A stretch of 64,000 nt of DNA from an uncultured Pelagimonas sp. (GTDB lineage: Bacteria; Pseudomonadota; Alphaproteobacteria; Rhodobacterales; Rhodobacteraceae). A program made the translations under genes and the position numbers. The stretch covers positions 1 through 64,000 of the forward strand of contig CANMIH010000008.1 in assembly GCA_947497905.1 (NCBI GenBank). Direction: 5' to 3'. Positions 47,322 to 54,682 of this stretch are shown here, piece by piece (the stretch's first letter is position 1; each line of letters begins with the position of its first letter). The notes under the pieces are model-generated. The model was not told where the DNA came from. It did no database searches and saw only the letters and a program-made list of their open reading frames with translations.

Positions 47322-48122
47322 TTAGGCTAATCCGTAGTCTTTCGACCCAGAAAGGTAAGGCACCAACAGTGCAAACAGCTCCGCCTGAGAGGAGATATTG
47401 CATTTTCGATACAGCTGTTTGCGCAATACTTTGACCGTTTGTGGGCTGATCCCAAGACTTAGCCCAATAGAAATCGAAGAATGGCCCTGAAGGATGTACA
47501 GCGCGACTTCGCTTTGTCGTGGGCTTAGAGAAATCGTTCTCTCTGCAAGCAAACGCGCCCGCAATTGATCTGAAACGGCTATTTCTGGCCCCTGTTTCGC
47601 GGTCAATCCGCGCCAGTTGTGACGCACAAGAGCGTTTGTCACAGAAGCGATTTTTTCGAGACGACTGCGGTCACGGGTGCTGAACTTACGTCCTGAACTG
47701 ATGTCGCGCCCGAGACAAACCGTGATCGATACTCCCTCTACCGGGCGTGAGAAGAATACAATCTCATCAATCAGGGTTGTTCGCTCATAGTAGGTGGCGT
47801 GGAACTCATTGCGCTGAAATTGATCCGGCGCAATCTCTGCCAACCGATACAGGCCATCTTGAGCCCTGTTCCGGTGCAGTCCGAAGAAGGGATCAAGGAC
47901 ATAGGCGCCGGCAACATAATGCGTTTCGAGTTTCTCAAAAACACGGGCTTCATTGGCTTCCGCCAACATAACCTCGGGTCCGCGATCATCAAAGAACGCA
48001 AGAATAACAATGTTGTCGTAGGTACATTGTGTGCTCAGCCAGCGATGTAACGCCCCGGCAAAACCTGCGCGTTCCAAATTTATTACCACATCTGCCAGAG
48101 CGTCTTCAACTGTTCGGGTCAT
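47322..48122 (-). CDS. LuxR-type HTH regulator (solo, with N-terminal sensing domain)
   Basis: The roughly 266-residue protein has an N-terminal domain resembling autoinducer- or GAF-like sensing modules, with no recognised ligand motif, and a C-terminal LuxR HTH with LSPRQSEVALYILQGHSSIS and ISPQTVKVLRKQLYRKC. No luxI is present. The ATG chosen follows GAGGGCCAA; another in-frame ATG six codons upstream is only nine bases from a perfect palindrome and is less likely. It is divergent from the flavoprotein at 48270 and probably controls it. Confidence 0.75.
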   Translation of the reverse strand: MTRTVEDALADVVINLERAGFAGALHRWLSTQCTYDNIVILAFFDDRGPEVMLAEANEARVFEKLETHYVAGAYVLDPFFGLHRNRAQDGLYRLAEIAPDQFQRNEFHATYYERTTLIDEIVFFSRPVEGVSITVCLGRDISSGRKFSTRDRSRLEKIASVTNALVRHNWRGLTAKQGPEIAVSDQLRARLLAERTISLSPRQSEVALYILQGHSSISIGLSLGISPQTVKVLRKQLYRKCNISSQAELFALLVPYLSGSKDYGLA

Positions 48123-48148
48123 TTGGCCCTCATCGGTCATACCACCCT

Positions 48149-48164
48149 GGGGGTATATACCCCC
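48149..48164. promoter_or_regulatory. Perfect 16-bp palindrome GGGGGTATATACCCCC
   Basis: It lies between the LuxR-type regulator and the divergent flavoprotein gene, 26 bases before the regulator start and 106 before the flavoprotein. Both arms are complete. It is the best operator candidate for the LuxR-type protein. Confidence 0.6.
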
Positions 48165-48269
48165 TGATTTGGAGATAATAGCATTCTTCTCGCAATTAAA
48201 GGGGTACAGGCCCCACCCAGCCACCGAGATGGCCCCGAAAGGCCATCCAAGCCAGAGAGAGGACAGATC

Positions 48270-50339
48270 ATGCGCGATCCTCGTTATGATATTCTATTTG
48301 AACCAATGAAAATCGGCCCTCACACCGCCAAGAACCGTTTTTATCAGGTGCCGCATTGCAATGGTGGTGGATATCGCGACCCTTCCGCGGCTGCGGAAAT
48401 GCGTGGTATCAAAGCCGAAGGCGGCTGGGGCGTGATTTTCACCGAACAGTGTGAGATGCATCACACTTCGGAGATCACACCCTTCATCGAGCTACGCCTT
48501 TGGGAAGACAAAGATATCCCTCAGCTTCGCAAGATGTCGGAGAAGATGAAAACCCATGGTGCTTTGGCAGGCATTCAGCTGGCCTATTCCGGCATCAACG
48601 GTCCTAACCTCTACACCAAAGAGGTGCCTTTGGCGCCGTCGGCCCTGCCCATTCGCACCTTCACCAATGACCCTATTCAAGCGCGCGCTCTGTCGAAAAC
48701 GGACATCAAAGATCTGCGCCGTTGGTTTGTGAATGCGGCCAAACGCTCAAAAGATGCAGGCTTTGACCTGATCTGCCTCTACGGCGCGCATGGCTTTGGC
48801 ATTTTCCAGCACTTCCTGTCCCGCGCCACCAACCAGCGCGGCGATGAATATGGCGGTAGCCTTGAAAACCGGGCGCGTTTTGTGAACGAAGTGATTTCGG
48901 ACATGCGCGACGCGGTTGGCGACCAGATCGCCATCACCTTGCGGGTCTCTCTGGATGAAACCATTGGCGATCTTGGGTTTTCCAATGCCGAAGTGCGTGA
49001 TTTCATTGATATGAACAAAGATCTGCCGGATCTTTGGGATCTGGCCCAAGGGACTTGGGAAGATTGCTCGGGACCGTCGAGGTTCAAGGAAGAGGCCGCG
49101 CAGGAACAGTTGGTGAAGGGCATTCACGAACTGACCGAGAAACCCATCGTCGGGGTTGGCCGGTTCACCTCACCTGATGTGATGGCCAAGATGATCAAGC
49201 AGGGCACGTTGGATTTCATTGGCTGTGCCCGCCCTTCAATTGCCGATCCTTTCCTGCCGAAAAAGGTGGAAGAGGGCCGGATCGAAGACATTCGCGAATG
49301 CATTGGGTGCAACATCTGCATCACTGGTGACATGACCATGTCAATCAGCCGCTGCACCCAGAACCCCACCTTTATGGAGGAATGGCGCAAAGGCTGGCAC
49401 CCGGAAAAGATGAACACCAAAGGTGACAGCAGCAATGTTCTCGTTGTGGGATCCGGCCCCGCAGGTCTTGAGGCCGCCTGGGCTCTGTGCCGTCGTGGGT
49501 ATGATGTGGCGGTGGCCGAAGCCGGAAGCGAGATTGGCGGGCGTGTCACCCGTGAACGCAAATTGCCTGGGCTGTCGGCCTGGGGCCGGGTTGTGGATTA
49601 CCGCGATTATCAACTGGGACAGCGGCCCAATGTTGAGATCTATCGTGAAAGCGAACTGGATGCGGAAAACATTCTTGAGTTCGGTTTTGAAAACATCTGT
49701 ATCGCAACCGGATCAAGCTGGCGGCGCGATGGGGTGTCGCGTCAACACGTGGTGCCGATGCCGATCGCTGAGGGTGCAAAAATCTACACCCCGGATGATC
49801 TGATGGATGGCACAGTGCCCTCCGGCAAAGTCGTGGTTTATGACGATGATCATTACTACATGGGCGGCGTGCTTGCCGAGATGCTGGCGAAACAGGGTGC
49901 AGATGTCACTCTTGTCACACCGTCAGCCTATGTCAGCGACTGGACCAACAACACGCTGGAACAGATCGCCATTCATCCGCGTCTGGTTGACGCTGGTGTT
50001 GAAATTGTTCTGAACCAGGGTGTCACTGAAATTCATGCCGATCATGTGGTCTCGAACTGCACCTACACCGATCGCACGTGGAAAATTGAAGCGGATGCGG
50101 TTGTGATGGTGGCGTCTCGTGTCGGGAAGGATGCTGTATTCAACGACCTGATGGCACGTGAAAATGAGTGGGCCGACGCTGGGATCAAATCCGTCAAACT
50201 GATCGGGGATGCCAGCGCGCCCGGCCCCATTGCCTGGGCCACCTATGCGGGACATCGCTATGCCCGCGAACTCGACACGCCAGATATCGGCGATGCGCTG
50301 CCCTTCCGCCGTGAAATCACGGAACTGGCCATCGACTAA
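48270..50339 (+). CDS. Trimethylamine/dimethylamine dehydrogenase-like iron-sulfur flavoprotein
   Basis: The 689-residue protein aligns along its length with trimethylamine dehydrogenase: an OYE-like FMN barrel (1-370), a 4Fe-4S cluster with Cys344, Cys347, Cys350 and Cys362, and an ADP-binding domain from VLVVGSGPAGLEAAW near 390. Cys30 in YQVPHC is the site of covalent 6-S-cysteinyl FMN. YGAH at 171-174 keeps the active-site histidine. The aromatic cage differs: position 60 is Gln as in dimethylamine dehydrogenase, position 105 is Ala and the tryptophan near 355 is missing, while Trp256 is kept. Trimethylamine is therefore unlikely as substrate. The nearby monooxygenase, RidA and aldehyde dehydrogenase point to oxidation of another amine or N-methyl compound. 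Confidence 0.8.
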   Translation: MRDPRYDILFEPMKIGPHTAKNRFYQVPHCNGGGYRDPSAAAEMRGIKAEGGWGVIFTEQCEMHHTSEITPFIELRLWEDKDIPQLRKMSEKMKTHGALAGIQLAYSGINGPNLYTKEVPLAPSALPIRTFTNDPIQARALSKTDIKDLRRWFVNAAKRSKDAGFDLICLYGAHGFGIFQHFLSRATNQRGDEYGGSLENRARFVNEVISDMRDAVGDQIAITLRVSLDETIGDLGFSNAEVRDFIDMNKDLPDLWDLAQGTWEDCSGPSRFKEEAAQEQLVKGIHELTEKPIVGVGRFTSPDVMAKMIKQGTLDFIGCARPSIADPFLPKKVEEGRIEDIRECIGCNICITGDMTMSISRCTQNPTFMEEWRKGWHPEKMNTKGDSSNVLVVGSGPAGLEAAWALCRRGYDVAVAEAGSEIGGRVTRERKLPGLSAWGRVVDYRDYQLGQRPNVEIYRESELDAENILEFGFENICIATGSSWRRDGVSRQHVVPMPIAEGAKIYTPDDLMDGTVPSGKVVVYDDDHYYMGGVLAEMLAKQGADVTLVTPSAYVSDWTNNTLEQIAIHPRLVDAGVEIVLNQGVTEIHADHVVSNCTYTDRTWKIEADAVVMVASRVGKDAVFNDLMARENEWADAGIKSVKLIGDASAPGPIAWATYAGHRYARELDTPDIGDALPFRREITELAID

Positions 50340-50361
50340 ATCCACCGGGCTGCGCGATGCA

Positions 50362-51396
50362 TTATTGTGCAGCCCCTTTGATCCATCGCGCGGCGAGAGG
50401 TGCGCAGGTGATCACCAAGACGATCCGCACCAAGTGATGTGCGATCACAACCCCAAGATCTGCGCCCGCGACAATGGCCAAGACCGTCATTTCCGCCTGA
50501 CCTCCGGGGGCGAAGGCCAAAAAGGCCTCCATCTGTCCCATAGGTACAACATGCGGGATCGCCAAGGCGAGGCACGCGGCCAAAACCGCCACCAGAACAA
50601 CAAAGACAACAGCGGCGGCAATGATCTGGCGGAATTCTCGCCATGTTATGCCCATGTATTGCACCCCAAGCGCCGTTCCCAAAAAGAACTGAGCGGCGAG
50701 GATGGCTTCTTTTGGGGGGCGGTGTTCGATTAGCCCAAGTATTGCAAAGCAGGCCGCGACGAGCATAGGCCCCAAGATCGATGCCCCAAACAGGCCCAGA
50801 CGTTCGCCGCCTTTCCATCCGGCAATGGCCGCAAACCCCATTAACGCCAGCTCATACCACGGAAGCGAAGATACCGGGGCGCCGATTGGATTGCTCAGAG
50901 AGACACCGAAAAGCGACACGAGAAGAACCGGCGCGAGCGTGACAATCAATAAAACCCGGGTCGCATGAACAAGCGATAAAATGCGCGGATTGGCTCCGGC
51001 TTCCTGGCCGAAGATCACCATATCCTGCAATCCTCCCGGCATTGCCGCGTAATAAGCTGTGGGGGTGTCATAGCCGCAGACCCGTTTGAAAAATGGCACC
51101 CCGATCAGTCCAATCAACGCGATGTAAAGCGGCACAATCGCCAACGACGGCGCGACCTGTGGCAACTGTACCAGGAGTGTCGGCGTCAAAGTTGCACCAA
51201 CCGCAACCCCGAGAATGGTCCGCGCGCCCGTTGAGACCTGGCCAAATCCCTTCAGTGAAACCCCTGAAAAGGCGGCAACCAAACAGGCCCCCATCGGGCC
51301 AAACAGGAATGGTAGGGGGAAATCGAACCACCAGAAAAAGGCAGTTCCTGCCGCTGCTATGACAAACGTTTGGGTGCGCAGTTGAAGCGTGGACAA
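50362..51396 (-). CDS. AbrB family membrane protein (PF05145, AmoA-like transporter)
   Basis: The 344-residue protein has about ten membrane helices and the internal duplication of the AbrB family, with each half showing a GPM or APGG motif: FGPMGACL near residue 32 and YYAAMPGGLQDM near 115 in the first, ILGPMLVA near 207 and FAPGGQAEM near 292 in the second. The family is often named ammonia monooxygenase by mistake; a transport role is more likely. It is convergent with the flavoprotein gene. Confidence 0.8.
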   Translation of the reverse strand: MSTLQLRTQTFVIAAAGTAFFWWFDFPLPFLFGPMGACLVAAFSGVSLKGFGQVSTGARTILGVAVGATLTPTLLVQLPQVAPSLAIVPLYIALIGLIGVPFFKRVCGYDTPTAYYAAMPGGLQDMVIFGQEAGANPRILSLVHATRVLLIVTLAPVLLVSLFGVSLSNPIGAPVSSLPWYELALMGFAAIAGWKGGERLGLFGASILGPMLVAACFAILGLIEHRPPKEAILAAQFFLGTALGVQYMGITWREFRQIIAAAVVFVVLVAVLAACLALAIPHVVPMGQMEAFLAFAPGGQAEMTVLAIVAGADLGVVIAHHLVRIVLVITCAPLAARWIKGAAQ

Positions 51397-51429
51397 AAGA
51401 ACCTCATTGGTGGCCAGAAGATGTCTGAC

Positions 51430-51449
51430 TTGTATCCAAATGGATGCAA
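51430..51449. promoter_or_regulatory. Interrupted palindrome TTGTATCC-aaat-GGATGCAA
   Basis: The 8-bp arms match at 7 positions around 4 bases. It lies 34 bases upstream of the AbrB-type gene, in the gap to the GntR gene. It may be an operator, but it does not share the motif found in front of gntR. Confidence 0.4.
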
Positions 51450-51520
51450 TTTAACAAGATACAAAAATCTACCCCAAAATCCCTCTTGGTTTTCTGGGTT
51501 CGTTAGAAGTTGGAAACGCT

Positions 51521-52273
51521 CTATTTTGAGCCCTTTGTGTCGGGTTTACGAGCCGCCCGCGCGGCCATGACCCCCTGCCCCAACGACAAGGTATAGTCTT
51601 CGAGCTCAGACAAAACCGCGTCTGCCCTCACGGCCTCTCGTGCCTCAAGCGCGTCTGCCAAACGTGTATGCAATTCAACGATATGCGCACGCGACCGGGC
51701 GGTGAAGGTGATCATGTTCATCAGAGGCTGCATCGCCTCGACGGACCCCGCCAATTGATACGACAAAATCGGGTTGCCTGTGCTGTCCACCAGCGCACGG
51801 TGCAATGTGACATCCGAAGCGCAAAAGGATTCATCACTTAGCCCTGGCTGCCCCTGCCTGTGAATCTCGGCCCGCATGGTCGCAAGATGGTCTGCTGTTC
51901 TGCGCTCAGCCGCCAGGCGGGTACAGGACCTTTCAAGCGCATAACGCGCTTCACAGGCCACATCAAAGCCGACGTCGTTGATCGACAGAAGCAAAGTCGA
52001 TGTGGTGACATGTTGATCTTGGGCTTCTGCATAAGACAGGCGGTGAATAAAGGCCCCACCAAAGGCACCTCGTTGGGTGCGGATAAGTGATTGCGCCGCC
52101 AATCTTTTCAGCGCTTCGCGCACCGTCGGGCGAGACACCTGAAATTGCTCTGCAAGCTCGGCCTCAGAGGGCAGCCGATCATCTGCCATCAAGGCGCCGT
52201 TTAGAATGGCGTCTCGTATTGATTTGGCAATCTGGGCGGGACGATCAGAGGGTTGGGGCTTGTTTTGTGTCAT
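51521..52273 (-). CDS. GntR-family regulator, FadR/FCD subfamily
   Basis: The 250-residue protein has a winged HTH (about residues 10-75, with DRLPSEAELAEQFQVSRPTV and REALKRLAAQSLI) and an all-helical FCD effector domain (about 95-225). It is divergent from dmdA. The start codon is preceded by two abutting 15-bp motifs and by a promoter, TTGCCT-N16-TAAAAT, with the motifs just after the -10, which suggests autorepression. There is no Shine-Dalgarno sequence because the operators occupy that place. A DMSP, acrylate or 3-carbon acid effector is inferred. Confidence 0.85.
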   Translation of the reverse strand: MTQNKPQPSDRPAQIAKSIRDAILNGALMADDRLPSEAELAEQFQVSRPTVREALKRLAAQSLIRTQRGAFGGAFIHRLSYAEAQDQHVTTSTLLLSINDVGFDVACEARYALERSCTRLAAERRTADHLATMRAEIHRQGQPGLSDESFCASDVTLHRALVDSTGNPILSYQLAGSVEAMQPLMNMITFTARSRAHIVELHTRLADALEAREAVRADAVLSELEDYTLSLGQGVMAARAARKPDTKGSK

Positions 52274-52277
52274 TTTT

Positions 52278-52313
52278 AATTGTCAGGCATTTAATTGTCT
52301 GGCATTTATTTTA
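52278..52313 (-). promoter_or_regulatory. Tandem operators and -10 element upstream of the GntR gene
   Basis: AATTGTCAGGCATTT and AATTGTCTGGCATTT abut at 52278-52307. A TAAAAT -10 on the minus strand lies at 52308-52313, with TTGCCT as -35 at 52330-52335. The core TGTCWGGCA is a dyad of the FadR-family kind. Closely related sites occur at 58404-58443. Confidence 0.65.
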
Positions 52314-52458
52314 GCAGGAAAGGCGACTCAGGCAAGGGGGGGGTGAGCATGCTGAAACTTGGCACTTCGTACGAACCACCGGCTTGTGCGCTTTTCTGCA
52401 ACCAATCTGATTTGGCACGTCAATCATCCATCTAACCCCTTCAGAAGGTCACTATGCC

Positions 52459-53562
52459 ATGTACCTGATGTCCCCCAGTCACCGTCTGCGGCGCACGCCG
52501 TTTTCCGATGGTGTCGAAGCCGAAGGCGTCAAAGCCTATTCCGTTTACAATCATATGTTGCTGCCTACGTTCTTCCACTCAGTCGAAGAAGATAGCCGAC
52601 ATTTGCGTGAGGCTGTTCAGGTTTGGGATGTGGCCTGTGAACGCCAGATCGAGCTGCGCGGCCCTGATGCGGGAAAACTCGCGCAACTTCTGACCCCGCG
52701 TGATCTTAGCCGGATGCAGGAGGATCAGTGCTACTATATCCCTGTGGTCGATCAATCCGGGGGCATGCTCAACGACCCAGTTGCCGTGAAACTCGAAGAA
52801 GACCGTTGGTGGATTTCGATTGCTGACAGCGATCTCATTATGTGGGTCAAAGGTTTGGCCGTCGGTCGAAATCTCGATGTTCAGATTTTTGAGCCTGATG
52901 TGTCTCCCTTGGCCATTCAAGGTCCAAAGTCTGATGACTTGATGGCGCGTGTTTTTGGTGACGCGGTTCGGGATGTGAAGTTTTTCCGCTACAAACTTTT
53001 TGAATTTGGCGGAAAAGAGCATGTGATCGCGCGCTCAGGATACTCCAAGCAGGGTGGTTTTGAGATCTACGTCGACGGTTGGGAGCACGGGATGCCCCTT
53101 TGGAACGCACTTTTCGAAGCCGGTCAAAGTCTCGATGTGCGCGCCGGATGCCCCAATATGATTGAACGCGTCGAGGGCGGATTGCTCTCGTACGGGAGCG
53201 ACATGACCGCCGAAAACAACCCGTTCGAAGCGGGTCTTGGCAAATTCTGCACCACCGATCGGATCACCGATTGCATCGGGCATGCTGCTCTGGCTGAGGT
53301 GGCCCAGAGCGGACCGACACAACAGATCCGCTCGATTTCAATCGAAGGTGATGCGGTCCCTCTGTGCGATCGCCGTTGGCCGTTGCGAGCCGGAGACCAA
53401 CGTGTTGGGCGGGTGTCTTCTGCCGTTTGGTCCCCCTTTCAGAACACCAACGTCGCCATCGGCATGGTGGCCGCGTCTCATTGGGACGCCGGGACCGAGC
53501 TTGTGGTGGAAACGCAAACTGGACCGCGCACTGCAATTGTTCGCGAAACGTCTTGGAAATAA
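52459..53562 (+). CDS. dmdA: DMSP demethylase (GcvT-fold, tetrahydrofolate-dependent)
   Basis: The 367-residue protein matches DmdA: SPSHRLRRTPF at the N-terminus, VYNHMLLPTFFHSVEED near residue 29, VWDVACERQIEL near 54, NDPVAVKLEED near 102, VSPLAIQGPKS near 147 and SYGSDMTAENNPFE near 246. DmdA moves one S-methyl group of dimethylsulfoniopropionate to tetrahydrofolate and forms methylmercaptopropionate. General GcvT proteins lack the NHMLLPTFF stretch. AcuI follows after 9 bases, as in other roseobacters. AGAAGG lies ten bases before the ATG. The divergent GntR protein is the likely regulator. Confidence 0.9.
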   Translation: MYLMSPSHRLRRTPFSDGVEAEGVKAYSVYNHMLLPTFFHSVEEDSRHLREAVQVWDVACERQIELRGPDAGKLAQLLTPRDLSRMQEDQCYYIPVVDQSGGMLNDPVAVKLEEDRWWISIADSDLIMWVKGLAVGRNLDVQIFEPDVSPLAIQGPKSDDLMARVFGDAVRDVKFFRYKLFEFGGKEHVIARSGYSKQGGFEIYVDGWEHGMPLWNALFEAGQSLDVRAGCPNMIERVEGGLLSYGSDMTAENNPFEAGLGKFCTTDRITDCIGHAALAEVAQSGPTQQIRSISIEGDAVPLCDRRWPLRAGDQRVGRVSSAVWSPFQNTNVAIGMVAASHWDAGTELVVETQTGPRTAIVRETSWK

Positions 53563-53571
53563 GGGAAACCC

Positions 53572-54555
53572 ATGTTCAACGCTCTGATTGTAAACAAAGA
53601 CGACGACGGCAAAACAAACGCTTCTGTGAGCCAGATTGGTGAAGATCAGCTGCCCGAAGGTGATGTTCTCGTGGCAGTCGACTATTCCACGGTGAACTAC
53701 AAAGATGGGCTATGCATTGGTCCCGGTGGTGGTTTGGTGCGCAACTACCCGCACGTGCCCGGGATCGATTTTGCGGGCACCGTCGAAGCGTCAGAAGACG
53801 ACCGATACAAGCCAGGTGACAAGGTTGTGCTAACCGGTTGGCGTGTAGGTGAAAACCGCTGGGGCGGCTATGCGCAAAAGGCGCGGGTGAAGGCAGATAT
53901 GCTGGTGCCCCTGCCAGAGGGTATCACCACACGGCAGGCAATGGCAGTGGGCACCGCGGGCTTCACTGCGATGTTGGCGGTCATGGCACTTGAAGATCAC
54001 GGTATCAAAGATGGCCCCGTTTTGGTAACCGGTGCGGCAGGCGGCGTCGGCTCGGTTGCAACCGCCATTCTGGCCAAGCTGGGTCATGAGGTTGCGGCTG
54101 TGACAGGACGCCCAGAGACCACCGAATACCTGAAAGATCTGGGGGCCACACAGATCGTAGCGCGTGACGAGATCAATGAAACCACCAAGCGCCCGTTGGA
54201 AGCCGAAGCCTGGGGGGGCTGCGTGGATGCTGTTGGCGGTGCGATGCTGGCACGGGTGCTGGGCCAGATGAAATACGGTGCGTCGGTGTCCGCAGTCGGA
54301 CTGGCGGGCGGCGCAGCTTTACCCGCGACCGTTGTGCCGTTTCTGCTGCGTGGTGTGAACCTCTTGGGCATCGACAGCGTGATGCAACCCTATGACAATC
54401 GCCTGCGTGCCTGGCAGCGCATCGCACAAGATCTGCCAATGGACAAACTCGAGGCCATGATCCGTCCGGCCGCGTTGGGTGACCTCCCGCAACTCGGCGC
54501 AGATATTCTGAAAGGTCAGGTTCAGGGCCGCGTGGTGGTTGACGTCAACGCCTGA
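53572..54555 (+). CDS. acuI: Acrylyl-CoA reductase (NADPH), MDR family
   Basis: The 327-residue medium-chain reductase has no zinc motifs. It shows VDYSTVNYKDGLCIG near residue 37, VPGIDFAGTVEAS near 62 and the NADPH-binding VTGAAGGVGSVATAIL near 148. The pattern is that of AcuI/YhdH, which reduces acrylyl-CoA to propionyl-CoA and detoxifies acrylate from DMSP lyase or 3-hydroxypropionate. It is co-transcribed with dmdA with a gap of 9 bases, and a strong terminator follows. Confidence 0.9.
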   Translation: MFNALIVNKDDDGKTNASVSQIGEDQLPEGDVLVAVDYSTVNYKDGLCIGPGGGLVRNYPHVPGIDFAGTVEASEDDRYKPGDKVVLTGWRVGENRWGGYAQKARVKADMLVPLPEGITTRQAMAVGTAGFTAMLAVMALEDHGIKDGPVLVTGAAGGVGSVATAILAKLGHEVAAVTGRPETTEYLKDLGATQIVARDEINETTKRPLEAEAWGGCVDAVGGAMLARVLGQMKYGASVSAVGLAGGAALPATVVPFLLRGVNLLGIDSVMQPYDNRLRAWQRIAQDLPMDKLEAMIRPAALGDLPQLGADILKGQVQGRVVVDVNA

Positions 54556-54574
54556 TCAATGCCATGACATCTCT

Positions 54575-54607
54575 AACGGGCAGTCCAGATGAATTGGACT
54601 GCCCGTT
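54575..54607 (+). terminator. Rho-independent terminator after acuI
   Basis: A perfect 13-bp stem AACGGGCAGTCCA / TGGACTGCCCGTT with a 7-base loop is followed by TTATTTGG. It ends the dmdA-acuI operon before the molybdopterin oxidoreductase gene. Confidence 0.9.
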
Positions 54608-54682
54608 TTATTTGGTTTTGGCTCTTCGCGAAATTCCATTTTCCAGACACAGTGCAATCAACGACTATTTTCGGAGATTGCC

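Noticed and set aside
50362-51396. Ammonia monooxygenase
   Set aside because: The AbrB family is often given this name, but the sequence is a duplicated membrane transporter-like protein without metal-binding oxygenase motifs.
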